From Neisseria mucosa (GTDB lineage Bacteria; Pseudomonadota; Gammaproteobacteria; Burkholderiales; Neisseriaceae), in the NCBI RefSeq assembly GCF_003044445.1, contig NZ_POWX01000015.1:1-64000 (forward strand): 64,000 nt of DNA, read 5' to 3'. The notes below the pieces were generated by a model. It did no database searches and was not told where the DNA came from. It worked only from the letters and a program-made list of their open reading frames with translations. The first letter of the stretch is position 1, and each line of letters begins with the position of its first letter. The translations under genes and the position numbers were made by a program. Positions 8,496-17,463 of this stretch are shown here, one piece after another.

Positions 8496-9971
8496 TCATT
8501 GATGATGGATGCCCAATACTTTGGCGTTGTGGCTGATGATTTCGTCCGCCAAAGTCGGATTGTCGTTGAGCTTGATACCGAAGCCGGGGACAAGCTCTTT
8601 CAGACGACCTTCCCATGAGGGGATGCGGCTTGGGAAACATTGGTGGATGAGCTTGATCATCAAAGGCACGGCGGTTGATGCGCCGGGGGATGCGCCCAAG
8701 AGTGCGGCGAGCGAGCCGTCGGCGTGGGCGACGATTTCGGTACCGAATTGGAGGACGCCGCCTTTTTCAGGGTCTTTTTTGATGATTTGCACACGTTGCC
8801 CTGCGGTGATGAGTTCCCAGTCGTCAGGGTTTGCTTCGGGGTAGTATTCCAGCAGGGAGGCGAAGCGTTCTTCTTTGGTTTTGCGCAATTCGCCCAGTAG
8901 GTATTTGGTCAGGGGCATATTCGCCCAACCGGCACGCAACATGGGGTAGAGGTTGTCCAAGTGGATGGACAGGGGCAAATCCATGAGCGAGCCTTGTTTG
9001 AGGAAGTTGGAGCGGAAGCCTGCGTAAGGGCCGAACATCAGGTGGCGTTTGCCGTCGACGTTGCGGGTGTCGAGGTGTGGAACAGACATCGGAGGCGCGC
9101 CGACGGAGGCTTGTCCGTACACTTTGGCGTTGTGCTGCGCGGCGGTTTCGGGGTTGCTGTTGCGGAAGAACAGACCGGAAACGGGGAAGCCGCCGTAGCC
9201 TTTGCCTTCGGGAATGCCTGATTTTTGCAACAGGGTCAGTGCGCCGCCGCCTGCACCGAGGAAGAGGAAACGGGTGCGCAGGGTGAGTTGTCCGTCGGGA
9301 TTGCGGGTGTCGCTGGTTTTGAGTACCCATGCGCGGTCGGATTCGCGTTTGACATCTTCGACGTGGCGGTTGAACTCGATTTTGACGCCTTTTTCGCGCA
9401 GGTATTGCACCATTTGGCGGGTCAGGCTGCCGAAATCGACGTCTGTGCCTTCGGCGGAGTAGTTGGCGGCGACGGGTTGGCCTTCTTTACGGCCGTTGAT
9501 GACCAGCGGCGCCCATTCGGCGATTTTGGCGCGGTCGGTGGAGAATTCCATCCGTTCGAAGAGTTTTTGGGATTTGAATGCGTCGTAACGTTTTTGCAGG
9601 TAGTTGCAATGGTCGGTGTTCATGACCAGCGACATATGCGGAACGGTATTGATAAAGGAGTTGTCGGCGATTTTGCCTTCTTCGACAAGCGATGCCCAGA
9701 ACTGGCGGCTGATGTGGAATTGTTCGGCAATATTGAGGGCGCGGGTCGGGTCGATGGTGCCGTCTGCGCCGAGCGGGGCGTAATTGAGTTCGCACAATGC
9801 GGAATGCCCTGTGCCGGCGTTGTTCCAAGCGTTTGACGATTCCAACGCTACGTCTTCCAAGCGTTCGATAAGGGTGATTTCCCAAGACGGTTCGAGTTCT
9901 TTGAGCAAAACGCCCAAAGTCGCGCTCATAATGCCTCCACCCACCAAGACAACATCTGTTGCTTCAGCCAT
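8496..9971 (-). CDS. mqo: malate:quinone oxidoreductase
   Basis: Membrane-associated FAD enzyme that oxidises malate to oxaloacetate and passes electrons to quinone. The Rossmann motif VVLVGGGIMSATLG is near the N-terminus and the whole 491-residue length fits the family (conserved segments ESSNAWNNAGTGHSALCE, GRFGASPGASTA-like GASPGASTAVPLM). The frame is open eight codons upstream, but ATG 9971 (MAEATD) has AGGAG seven bases before it and gives the normal N-terminus. Monocistronic with its own terminator. Many Neisseria rely on Mqo for the TCA cycle. Confidence 0.95.
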   Translation of the reverse strand: MAEATDVVLVGGGIMSATLGVLLKELEPSWEITLIERLEDVALESSNAWNNAGTGHSALCELNYAPLGADGTIDPTRALNIAEQFHISRQFWASLVEEGKIADNSFINTVPHMSLVMNTDHCNYLQKRYDAFKSQKLFERMEFSTDRAKIAEWAPLVINGRKEGQPVAANYSAEGTDVDFGSLTRQMVQYLREKGVKIEFNRHVEDVKRESDRAWVLKTSDTRNPDGQLTLRTRFLFLGAGGGALTLLQKSGIPEGKGYGGFPVSGLFFRNSNPETAAQHNAKVYGQASVGAPPMSVPHLDTRNVDGKRHLMFGPYAGFRSNFLKQGSLMDLPLSIHLDNLYPMLRAGWANMPLTKYLLGELRKTKEERFASLLEYYPEANPDDWELITAGQRVQIIKKDPEKGGVLQFGTEIVAHADGSLAALLGASPGASTAVPLMIKLIHQCFPSRIPSWEGRLKELVPGFGIKLNDNPTLADEIISHNAKVLGIHHQ

Positions 9972-10361
9972 GGTTGTACTCCTATAAACAGGCATATCCT
10001 GCCTTTATGATTATCCGTTGTATTACGAACGCCTGTTTCGACGGTAAAACCTGCTATGGTGTGTGTCCATGGGCGCGGTGTTTTGGTGTGGAAAATTGCG
10101 CGCGGGTTTTACGTTTTGGACCGATGTTCAGGCGTTCATAATATGTTATTGAGAATTTAGTGGATTTTGCTGAGAATTGCAAAGATTTTCTGTTTGGATT
10201 TACATAAACGCGATTTGAAAAGGTCGTCTGAAACATTCAGACGACCTTTATTTATCAGGGAATTGGCGGCATTGCACCTTATTTCATTAATTTTTTAAAG
10301 ACTTCGGATTGTCAGCAAGATGGGCGTGTTTTGATGAAAAAATGAAGAAGAAAACGTTTTT
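9972..10361. other. mqo upstream region with a DUS hairpin
   Basis: No coding sequence supported. The part near 10000-10200 should carry the mqo promoter. A DUS inverted pair (10219-10232 with 10236-10249, three-base loop) would terminate transcripts of the GNAT gene. Confidence 0.6.
10219..10252. terminator. DUS inverted pair terminator
   Basis: AAAGGTCGTCTGAA, loop ACA, then the complement, flanked by A/T runs on both strands; lies downstream of the GNAT gene. Confidence 0.8.
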
Positions 10362-10949
10362 TCAGGACGCGTCATAAGTTGCCGCTTTTTCGAGCAGTTT
10401 TGCCCTTGCCTGCGGCCATTCCTCACGCAACAGGCTGTATTCCACCGTATCGCGCACGCTGCCGTCTTTCCGCAGCTTGTGGCAGCGCAAGATGCCGTCT
10501 TGGTGTGCGCCCAAGCGTTCGATGGCGCGTTGGGAGGCGGTGTTGAGGTTGTCGGTCTGCCAGCAGGCGCAGCGGCAGTTCAAAGTGTCGAAAACGTAGT
10601 CGAGCAACATGATTTTACAGGTGGTATTGATGCGCGTGCGCTGTGCCGATAGGGCATACCAGGTGAAACCGATGTAGAGGCGTGGGATGGCGGGGTCGAT
10701 GTGGTAAAGCGAAGTTGAGCCGACGATTTTGCCCGTGTCTTCGTCGATGACGGCGAAGGCGAGACGGGTTTGCATAGCAGTGCGGATATAGTCCGCCACT
10801 TGGTGGGGTTCGGGTGCGGTGGTTACGTTCAGCTTCCAAACTTCGCCGTCGCAAACTGCTTCGCGCAAACCGTCTTCATGTGCCGTTGTTAAAGGTTCGA
10901 GACGGACGCGGTCGAAGGACAAAACGGGAACAGATGAAAAATCAGCCAT
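10362..10949 (-). CDS. GNAT acetyltransferase, RimJ/RimL type
   Basis: 195-residue acetyltransferase of the Acetyltransf_3 branch that includes RimL/RimJ and Ard1-type enzymes; uses acetyl-CoA to modify an amino group, target unknown. Typical pieces are the N-terminal LEPLTTAHEDGLREAV, the central IVGSTSLYHIDPAIPRLYIGFTW strands and the NTASQRAIERLGAHQDG helix, where RimL proteins bind the CoA and substrate. AAGGA precedes the ATG. Stands alone between two DUS hairpins. Confidence 0.82.
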   Translation of the reverse strand: MADFSSVPVLSFDRVRLEPLTTAHEDGLREAVCDGEVWKLNVTTAPEPHQVADYIRTAMQTRLAFAVIDEDTGKIVGSTSLYHIDPAIPRLYIGFTWYALSAQRTRINTTCKIMLLDYVFDTLNCRCACWQTDNLNTASQRAIERLGAHQDGILRCHKLRKDGSVRDTVEYSLLREEWPQARAKLLEKAATYDAS

Positions 10950-11043
10950 GAGGGTTCCTTTGTATTTGATGGTTTGAGTTTTCAGACGACCTTTTATAGT
11001 GTCTTAACGGGCGACATCTTTGAGGTCGTCTGAAAGCTATTGA

Positions 11044-11634
11044 TTAATGATGTTTGAACACCAGCACGCCCGACTCCGATACAAACCCGTCCAGCGGCAG
11101 GTCGTGCGGTTCGCGCGGCAGCGTGTCAACCAGTTGGCAATCGAAGCCTACGCCTATGGTTTTTGCCTGTAAACGGTATTTCATTGCCGAGAGCGTCGCG
11201 TCGTAATAGCCGCCTGCCTGCCCCAAGCGGTAGCCCTTGCGGTCCATACCGACAATCGGGACGAACAATATCGATAAACCGTGTACGCGGATTTTGCGCC
11301 CTGCAAACTGCGGTACATTCAATTTCGCCCTGCCGCACTTGCGTTCTTGTTTTACTCCGTCGGTAGGATAGGGCGTGAACCACATCCGCCGCGAACGAGG
11401 TTCGATATAAGGCAGATACAGTTTGGCCCCGCGTTTTTGCGCCGCACGGACGAAACCGTCCAGCCGCAGCTCGTTGCCCATCGGCCAATACACGCCGATC
11501 TTACGCCCCTTCTTGATATAACGCTTGAGCAGACGGTTAATCGTTTGCCCCGCCGCCAGCCGCCCTTGATGCCCCATCTGCGTGCGGGCGCGGCGCAACT
11601 CTCGGCGCAGGGCGTGTTTTTCCTCATTCCTCAT
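11044..11634 (-). CDS. 5-formyltetrahydrofolate cyclo-ligase
   Basis: Converts 5-formyl-THF to 5,10-methenyl-THF with ATP, returning an inhibitory storage folate to the one-carbon pool. The 196-residue protein shows the family N-terminus (KHALRRELRRAR), the IGVYWPMGNEL strand, and the C-terminal ATP-binding loop KGYRLGQAGGYYD. A DUS abuts the start codon (AGGTCGTCTGAA followed directly by ATG), so the SD is weak or overlaps the DUS. No 6S RNA is seen beside it. Confidence 0.9.
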   Translation of the reverse strand: MRNEEKHALRRELRRARTQMGHQGRLAAGQTINRLLKRYIKKGRKIGVYWPMGNELRLDGFVRAAQKRGAKLYLPYIEPRSRRMWFTPYPTDGVKQERKCGRAKLNVPQFAGRKIRVHGLSILFVPIVGMDRKGYRLGQAGGYYDATLSAMKYRLQAKTIGVGFDCQLVDTLPREPHDLPLDGFVSESGVLVFKHH

Positions 11635-11711
11635 TTCAGACGACCTTTTGAGTGTTGTTGTAGAATACGGCGATTATAAACACTCTGTTCGCCTCAAAAC
11701 AGGATTCCGCC

Positions 11712-11954
11712 ATGTGGCATATCGTCCTTATCGGCTACCTCTTCGTCGCCGTCATGTATTCCGCCGCCCAACCCAGCATCGCGCGCGCTTTGATTTATTT
11801 GGTTTTTTGGGCGGTTCTGCCCGTCGCGTTTACCGTTTTCGTCGTCACTATCCGCCGCCGCAACCGTCTGATGAAGCAGCAGGAAAAGGAAGCATTCGAA
11901 CAAAGCCGCCGCGCAGCCGGACAAGAAGGCGGCAAACACGACGGCAGTGTATAA
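11712..11954 (+). CDS. small two-helix membrane protein, unknown function
   Basis: 80 residues: two hydrophobic segments (about 3-20 and 27-46) and a basic, charged cytosolic tail (RRRNRLMKQQEKEAFEQSRR). AGGA lies nine bases before the ATG. No recognised family and no enzymatic motif. It is divergent from the folate gene (78-bp gap) and upstream of rpsB on the same strand, separated by a likely promoter with a TATAAT box. Confidence 0.7.
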   Translation: MWHIVLIGYLFVAVMYSAAQPSIARALIYLVFWAVLPVAFTVFVVTIRRRNRLMKQQEKEAFEQSRRAAGQEGGKHDGSV

Positions 11955-11960
11955 AATCCC

Positions 11961-12127
11961 TTTTCAGACGACCCCTTATCCGCTATAATCCATCAGTTTT
12001 CCATTTCGGAAACACACTATTTTTTAAAACTTATGCCCACTTTCGCCGAAGGGTGCTTGACAATAGGCGCAGCCTATCAAGTTCTATGCGATTGAATGTG
12101 TGCTCTTAACCCTTTCAAGGAAATAAA
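11961..12127 (+). promoter_or_regulatory. rpsB-tsf promoter and leader
   Basis: A perfect TATAAT at 11984-11989 has a 4/6 match to a -35 box (TTTTCA, 11961-11966) at 17-bp spacing, and a TTGACA lies at 12057-12062 further down. An inverted repeat ATAGGC-GCA-GCCTAT at 12063-12077 follows. This leader is a candidate for S2 autoregulation; which promoter is used is not decided by the sequence. Confidence 0.5.
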
Positions 12128-12856
12128 ATGTCTCAAATTACTATGCGTCAGATGATTGAAGCCGGCGTTCACTTCGGCCACCAAACCCGTTTCTGGAACC
12201 CGAAAATGGCACAATACATTTTCGGTGCGCGCAATAAAATCCACATCGTAAACCTGGAAAAAACCCTGCCGATGTTCCAAGAAGCGCAAGAAGCCGTACG
12301 CCGTCTGGTTGCCAACAAAGGCACCGTGCTGTTCGTCGGCACCAAACGTCAAGCGCGTGAAATCATCCGCGAAGAAGCTACCCGCGCCGGTATGCCTTTC
12401 GTCGATTACCGTTGGTTGGGCGGCATGCTGACCAACTACAAAACCGTTAAGCAATCCATCAAACGCCTGGAAGAAAAAACCGCTGCTCTGGAAAACGCTG
12501 CCGAAGGCGGTTTCAACAAAAAAGAAATTCTGGAAATGCAACGCGACGTTGAAAAACTGGAACGTTCTTTGGGCGGTATCAAAAACATGAAAGGCCTGCC
12601 TGACGCGATTTTCGTTATCGACACCGGCTACCAAAAAGGTACTTTGGTCGAAGCTGAAAAACTGGGCATCCCCGTTATCGCCGTAGTCGATACCAACAAC
12701 AGCCCTGACGGCGTGAAATACGTTATCCCCGGTAACGACGACTCCGCCAAAGCCATCCGCCTGTACTGCCGCGGCATCGCCGACGCAGTTTTGGAAGGCA
12801 AAAACCAAGCGCTGCAAGAAACCGTAGCCGCTGCCCAAGAAGCTGCTGCCGAGTAA
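12128..12856 (+). CDS. rpsB: 30S ribosomal protein S2
   Basis: Structural protein of the small subunit that binds late, next to S1. The N-terminus SQITMRQMIEAGVHFGHQTRFWNPKM and the internal VDYRWLGGMLTNYKTV segment are diagnostic. 242 residues is the normal size. AAGGA SD six bases before ATG. First gene of the rpsB-tsf pair. Confidence 0.98.
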   Translation: MSQITMRQMIEAGVHFGHQTRFWNPKMAQYIFGARNKIHIVNLEKTLPMFQEAQEAVRRLVANKGTVLFVGTKRQAREIIREEATRAGMPFVDYRWLGGMLTNYKTVKQSIKRLEEKTAALENAAEGGFNKKEILEMQRDVEKLERSLGGIKNMKGLPDAIFVIDTGYQKGTLVEAEKLGIPVIAVVDTNNSPDGVKYVIPGNDDSAKAIRLYCRGIADAVLEGKNQALQETVAAAQEAAAE

Positions 12857-12869
12857 TCCGGCAAACCGA

Positions 12870-12893
12870 AGAGGGGCGTTATGCCCCTTTTCT
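12870..12893 (+). terminator. rpsB-tsf intergenic attenuator hairpin
   Basis: AGGGGC, 5-base loop, GCCCCT followed by T3 just after the rpsB stop. Probably a partial terminator that makes S2 and EF-Ts amounts differ. A single DUS follows at about 12915. Confidence 0.65.
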
Positions 12894-12977
12894 CAAATCC
12901 CGTTCTGAAACCTTTTCAGACGACCCCATTCCCAAACACGGATACCCCGTGTTTCCCAAAAATCTAGGAGATTCAAA

Positions 12978-13832
12978 ATGGCAGAAATTACTGCAAAAAT
13001 GGTTGCCGATCTGCGCGCCGCTACCGGCCTGGGCATGATGGAATGCAAAAAAGCCTTGGTTGAAGCCGAAGGCAACTTCGAAAAAGCCGAAGAAATCCTG
13101 CGCATCAAATCCGGCGCGAAAGCCGGCAAACTGGCTGGCCGTACCGCTGCCGAAGGCGTATTGGCTTACGCCATCAACGGCAATGTCGGCGCATTGGTTG
13201 AAGTAAACTGCGAAACCGACTTCGTTGCCAAAGACGCAGGTTTCGTAGAATTCGCCAACTTCGTTGCGAAAACTGCTGCCGAGAAAAAACCGGCTACCGT
13301 TGAAGAATTGAGCGAACTGGTTGAAGCAGAACGCAAAGCCATCATCGCCAAATTGGGCGAGAACATGTCTGTCCGCCGCTTCCAAGTGATCGACACTGCC
13401 AACCAACTGGTTGCCTACATCCACGGTGCATTGGCTACCGAAGGCGTATTGGTTGAGTTCAAAGGCTCTGAAGATGTAGCGCGTAAAATCGGTATGCACA
13501 TCGTTGCCGCTAAGCCGCAATGCGTAACCGAAGCCGAAGTAGATGCCGAAACCATCGAAAAAGAACGCCACATCTACACCGAGCAAGCCATCGCTTCCGG
13601 CAAACCTGCCGACATCGCCGCTAAAATGGTTGAAGGCCGTATCCGCAAATTCTTGGCTGAAATCACTCTGAACGGCCAAGCATTCGTAATGAACCCTGAC
13701 CAAACCGTTGCCCAATTCGCTAAAGAAAACGGCACGGAAGTCGTCAGCTTCGTACGTTACAAAGTAGGCGACGGTATCGAAAAAGCCGTTGTTGACTACG
13801 CAGCCGAAGTTGCCGCTGCTGCTAAAGTGTAA
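12978..13832 (+). CDS. tsf: elongation factor Ts
   Basis: Guanine nucleotide exchange factor for EF-Tu. The N-terminal UBA-like domain with AEITAKMVADLRAATGLGM and the TDFVAKDAGFVEFAN core are characteristic. 284 residues is normal. AGGAG SD eight bases before ATG. Cotranscribed with rpsB, with its own terminator. Confidence 0.98.
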   Translation: MAEITAKMVADLRAATGLGMMECKKALVEAEGNFEKAEEILRIKSGAKAGKLAGRTAAEGVLAYAINGNVGALVEVNCETDFVAKDAGFVEFANFVAKTAAEKKPATVEELSELVEAERKAIIAKLGENMSVRRFQVIDTANQLVAYIHGALATEGVLVEFKGSEDVARKIGMHIVAAKPQCVTEAEVDAETIEKERHIYTEQAIASGKPADIAAKMVEGRIRKFLAEITLNGQAFVMNPDQTVAQFAKENGTEVVSFVRYKVGDGIEKAVVDYAAEVAAAAKV

Positions 13833-13848
13833 GGCAATTATGAAAAAG

Positions 13849-13888
13849 AAAGCACCTGGATTCCCAACGAATCAGGGTGCTTTTTTTT
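13849..13888 (+). terminator. tsf intrinsic terminator
   Basis: AAAGCACC-TGGATTC pairs with GAATCAGGGTGC (one mismatch), 5-base loop, then T8. Seventeen bases after the tsf stop. Confidence 0.92.
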
Positions 13889-14143
13889 GAGAGCTACACT
13901 GTTTAAAATACTGTCGAAAAGAAAATATTTCATCATAATCAACCAATAATAATTTAACCAAACCCATACACCCACGGAAAACGCGTTACCCTGTCAGCTA
14001 AACATCCGGAAAGGTTGTCTGAAAAATCAAACGTCCTTTCCCCGAATTGAAGCAGCGCCACAGGGTGAACTGAACATTTGGAACGAATGGTCGGTTTACC
14101 CTGATTACTCGGCGTTATCCACCCAAAGAAAGCAAGGTATCCC
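13889..14143 (+). other. pyrH upstream region
   Basis: AT-rich stretch then the pyrH leader; a degenerate DUS-like GGTTGTCTGAAAA occurs at about 14013. The pyrH promoter is expected here but no clear -35/-10 pair stands out. Confidence 0.45.
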
Positions 14144-14863
14144 ATGACACAGCAAATCAAATACAAACGCGTATTACTGAAACTCTCCGGCGAATCCCTG
14201 ATGGGTTCCGATCCTTTCGGCATCAACCACGATACCATCGTCCAAACCGTCGGTGAAATCGCCGAAGTCGTCAAAATGGGCGTACAAGTCGGCATCGTTG
14301 TCGGAGGCGGCAACATCTTCCGCGGCGTATCCGCCCAAGCAGGCAGCATGGATCGCGCCACCGCAGACTACATGGGCATGATGGCGACCGTCATGAACGC
14401 ACTCGCCCTCAAAGATGCCTTCGAAACCCTCGGCATCAAAGCGCGCGTACAATCCGCGCTTTCCATGCAGCAAATCGCCGAAACCTACGCCCGCCCCAAA
14501 GCCATCCAATACCTTGAAGAAGGCAAAGTCGTCATCTTCGCCGCCGGTACGGGCAACCCGTTCTTCACCACCGACACCGCCGCCGCCCTGCGCGGAGCCG
14601 AAATGAACTGCGACGTCATGCTCAAAGCCACCAACGTGGACGGCGTTTATACCGCAGACCCGAAAAAAGACCCGTCCGCCACGCGCTACGAAACCATCAC
14701 CTTTGACGAAGCCTTGAACAAAAACCTCAAAGTCATGGACGCAACCGCTTTCGCCCTCTGCCGCGAACGCAAACTCAACATCGTCGTCTTCGGCATCGCC
14801 AAACAAGGCTCGCTCAAACGCGTCGTTACCGGCGAAGACGAAGGCACGCTGGTTCACTGCTGA
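14144..14863 (+). CDS. pyrH: UMP kinase
   Basis: Phosphorylates UMP to UDP; hexameric amino-acid-kinase-fold enzyme regulated by GTP/UTP. Visible marks: KLSGESLMG near the N-terminus, the VVGGGNIFRG loop, GTGNPFFTTDTAAALR and the KATNVDGVYTADP segment. 239 residues is standard. AAGG precedes the ATG. Ends in a DUS-pair terminator. Confidence 0.97.
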   Translation: MTQQIKYKRVLLKLSGESLMGSDPFGINHDTIVQTVGEIAEVVKMGVQVGIVVGGGNIFRGVSAQAGSMDRATADYMGMMATVMNALALKDAFETLGIKARVQSALSMQQIAETYARPKAIQYLEEGKVVIFAAGTGNPFFTTDTAAALRGAEMNCDVMLKATNVDGVYTADPKKDPSATRYETITFDEALNKNLKVMDATAFALCRERKLNIVVFGIAKQGSLKRVVTGEDEGTLVHC

Positions 14864-14902
14864 TTTACATCAGGCAATACATTGAAGTGATTTGATCAAG
14901 CA

Positions 14903-14954
14903 AAAGGTCGTCTGAAAAACCGAAACTAGGTTTTCAGACGACCTTCTTTTTTCT
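14903..14954 (+). terminator. DUS inverted pair terminator of pyrH
   Basis: AAGGTCGTCTGAAAA at 14904-14918 and its complement at 14931-14945, followed by a C-interrupted T run. Confidence 0.85.
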
Positions 14955-15288
14955 CAATATCCTCTCCCCTATGTATGGTAACGGATGGTAGGAAATCCAA
15001 AGATTGTGTGCGGCAATGTAGCGCATTCGTTGCCTGCAAAATTCATTCAAAGTCTTCTAAAAAACTGTAGATTTGAGATTTGGTCAAACCCGTTTCATCC
15101 GTTTTCATTTCGGTGAGGCCGGATTTTCAGACGACCTTTCCTTCATTTGTTCCCGCAAACCATTGCCACCTGTCAAATCCCCCCGAAAAAGCGTACAATT
15201 CCACGTTTATTTTTGAATTCATTATATTTTCAGACGACCTCCGTCAGAGAAAAGGGGTCGTCTGAAACCATTAGGCACGTTAAAACAC
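14955..15288 (+). promoter_or_regulatory. mnmG upstream region
   Basis: No gene seen. TACAAT at 15194-15199 is a possible -10 box. A DUS pair in the opposite order (TTTCAGACGACC 15228-15239, GGTCGTCTGAAA 15256-15267) forms a hairpin in the presumed leader, and another inverted DUS is at about 15125. Confidence 0.45.
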
Positions 15289-17184
15289 ATGACCCACATG
15301 ATTTACCCCAAAACCTACGACGTCATCGTCGTTGGCGGCGGCCACGCAGGCACGGAAGCCGCGCTTGCCGCCGCCCGCATGGGCGCGCAGACGCTTTTGC
15401 TCACACACAACATCGAAACGCTCGGACAAATGTCGTGCAACCCCTCCATCGGCGGCATCGGCAAAGGACATTTAGTACGCGAACTCGACGCGCTCGGCGG
15501 CGCAATGGGGTTGGCGACCGACAAATCCGGTATCCAGTTCCGCCGCCTGAACGCCAGCAAAGGCGCGGCGGTCCGTGCCACGCGCGCGCAGGCAGACCGT
15601 ATACTGTATAAAGCCGCCATCCGCGAGATGCTGGAAAACCAAGAAAACCTCGACCTCTTCCAGCAGTCGGTTGACGACGTAACGCTCGACGGCGACCGCA
15701 TCAGCGGCGTAATCACCGCGATGGGCGTGGAATTTAAAGCCCGCGCCGTCGTGCTGACCGCAGGCACGTTTTTGTCCGGCAAAATCCACATCGGTTTGGA
15801 AAACTACGAAGGCGGCCGCGCCGGCGACCCCGCCGCCAAATCGCTGGGCGGACGTTTGCGTGAGTTGAACCTGCCACAAGGTCGTCTGAAAACCGGCACA
15901 CCGCCGCGCATCGACGGTCGCACGATTGATTTCTCCCAACTCACCGAACAGCCCGGCGACACGCCCGTGCCCGTCTTTTCCGTGCGCGGCAACGCCGAAA
16001 TGCACCCGCGCCAAGTGTCCTGCTGGATTACGCATACCAACCTGCAAACCCACGACATCATCCGCTCAGGCTTCGACCGCAGCCCCATGTTCACCGGCAA
16101 AATCGAAGGCGTCGGCCCGCGCTACTGCCCGTCTATCGAAGACAAAATCAACCGCTTCGCCGACAAAGACAGCCACCAGATTTTCCTCGAACCCGAAGGC
16201 CTGACCACCAACGAATACTACCCCAACGGTATCTCCACCAGCCTGCCGTTCGACATACAAATCGCCCTCGTGCGCAGCATGAAAGGCCTTGAAAACGCCC
16301 ATATCCTGCGCCCCGGATATGCCATCGAATACGACTACTTCGACCCGCGCAACCTCAAAGCCAGCCTCGAAACCAAAACCATCCAAGGCCTCTTCTTCGC
16401 CGGACAAATCAACGGCACGACCGGCTACGAAGAAGCCGCCGCACAAGGCCTTCTCGCAGGCGCGAACGCCGTGCAATACGTCCGAGAACAAGACCCGCTC
16501 CTGCTGCGCCGCGAACAAGCCTACCTCGGCGTATTGGTGGACGACCTCATCACCAAAGGCGTGAACGAACCCTACCGCATGTTCACTAGCCGCGCCGAAT
16601 ACCGCCTGCAACTCAGGGAAGACAACGCCGACATGCGCCTGACCGAAGACGGCCACAAAATCGGCTTGGTATCCGAAGCGCAATGGCGCATGTTCAACGA
16701 AAAACGCGAAGCCATCGAACGCGAAATCCAACGTTTGAAAACAACGTGGTACACGCCGCAAAAACTCGCCGAAGACGAACAAATCCGCGTGTTCGGACAA
16801 AAACTCAGCCGCGAAGCCAACCTGCACGACCTCCTGCGCCGCCCGAACCTCGACTATGCCGCACTGATGACGCTCGAAGGCGCAAGGTCGTCTGAAAACC
16901 TCTCCGCCGAAGTCATCGAACAAGTCGAAATCCAAGTCAAATACCAAGGCTATATCGACCGCCAAAACGAAGAAATCGACAGCCGCCGCGACATCGAAAC
17001 CTTAAAGCTGCCCGACGACATCGATTACAGCAAAGTCAAAGGTTTGTCGGCAGAGGTGCAGCAAAAGCTCAATCAGCACAAGCCTGAAACCGTCGGACAA
17101 GCCAGCCGCATTTCCGGCGTAACCCCTGCGGCAGTGGCATTGCTGATGGTGCATTTGAAGCGCGGGTTTAAAGGAGCGAAGTAG
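15289..17184 (+). CDS. mnmG: tRNA uridine-5-carboxymethylaminomethyl modification enzyme MnmG
   Basis: FAD enzyme that with MnmE installs cmnm5 on U34 of tRNAs reading split codon boxes. The N-terminal VIVVGGGHAGTEAALAAARMG dinucleotide fold, SIGGIGKGHLVREL and the CPSIEDK segment are diagnostic. 631 residues fits. Met4 (15298, MIYPKTYD) is an equally good start and matches the usual N-terminus. An in-frame DUS (KGRLKT at about 15878 and ARSSEN at about 16885) sits inside the gene. Confidence 0.96.
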   Translation: MTHMIYPKTYDVIVVGGGHAGTEAALAAARMGAQTLLLTHNIETLGQMSCNPSIGGIGKGHLVRELDALGGAMGLATDKSGIQFRRLNASKGAAVRATRAQADRILYKAAIREMLENQENLDLFQQSVDDVTLDGDRISGVITAMGVEFKARAVVLTAGTFLSGKIHIGLENYEGGRAGDPAAKSLGGRLRELNLPQGRLKTGTPPRIDGRTIDFSQLTEQPGDTPVPVFSVRGNAEMHPRQVSCWITHTNLQTHDIIRSGFDRSPMFTGKIEGVGPRYCPSIEDKINRFADKDSHQIFLEPEGLTTNEYYPNGISTSLPFDIQIALVRSMKGLENAHILRPGYAIEYDYFDPRNLKASLETKTIQGLFFAGQINGTTGYEEAAAQGLLAGANAVQYVREQDPLLLRREQAYLGVLVDDLITKGVNEPYRMFTSRAEYRLQLREDNADMRLTEDGHKIGLVSEAQWRMFNEKREAIEREIQRLKTTWYTPQKLAEDEQIRVFGQKLSREANLHDLLRRPNLDYAALMTLEGARSSENLSAEVIEQVEIQVKYQGYIDRQNEEIDSRRDIETLKLPDDIDYSKVKGLSAEVQQKLNQHKPETVGQASRISGVTPAAVALLMVHLKRGFKGAK

Positions 17185-17202
17185 GCTTACCCGCAGATAG
17201 GA

Positions 17203-17247
17203 AAAGGTCGTCTGAAACCCAAAATCAGGTTTCAGACGACCTTTTTA
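17203..17247 (+). terminator. DUS inverted pair terminator of mnmG
   Basis: AAAAGGTCGTCTGAAACC and its complement with a short A-rich loop, followed by T5. Confidence 0.85.
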
Positions 17248-17292
17248 ATACCGACACATATTTATGTAGATTAAAATAGAACGCACCCCCTG

Positions 17293-17420
17293 CCGTCATT
17301 CCCGCGCAGCGTCGTAGGTCGGATTCTCGAATCCGACATCTTGGACTGTGTCGGATACAAGTATCCGACCTACGGGTGAATGATTGCGGTCTGGATTCCC
17401 GTCTGCGCGGGAATGACGAT
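17293..17420. repeat. dRS3-type repeat pair with a second palindromic repeat nested inside
   Basis: Outer arms CGTCATTCCCGCGCAG and its inverse. Between them lies a second inverted repeat, GTAGGTCGGAT at about 17313 with ATCCGACCTAC at about 17363. The nested repeat interrupts the inner half of the left dRS3 unit. Confidence 0.7.
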
Positions 17421-17463
17421 GCGGGTATTCTTATTTGAATTTATGATTAGACAAAGGGATGAC

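Noticed and set aside
12077..13715. Two long minus-strand frames over rpsB and tsf
   Set aside because: Ribosomal protein and EF-Ts are certain on the plus strand; the frames are their shadows.
17380..17463. Upstream extension of the KAP gene
   Set aside because: These codons translate the dRS3 repeat (VWIPVCAGMT), a common false N-terminus in Neisseria; ATG 17464 has its own SD.
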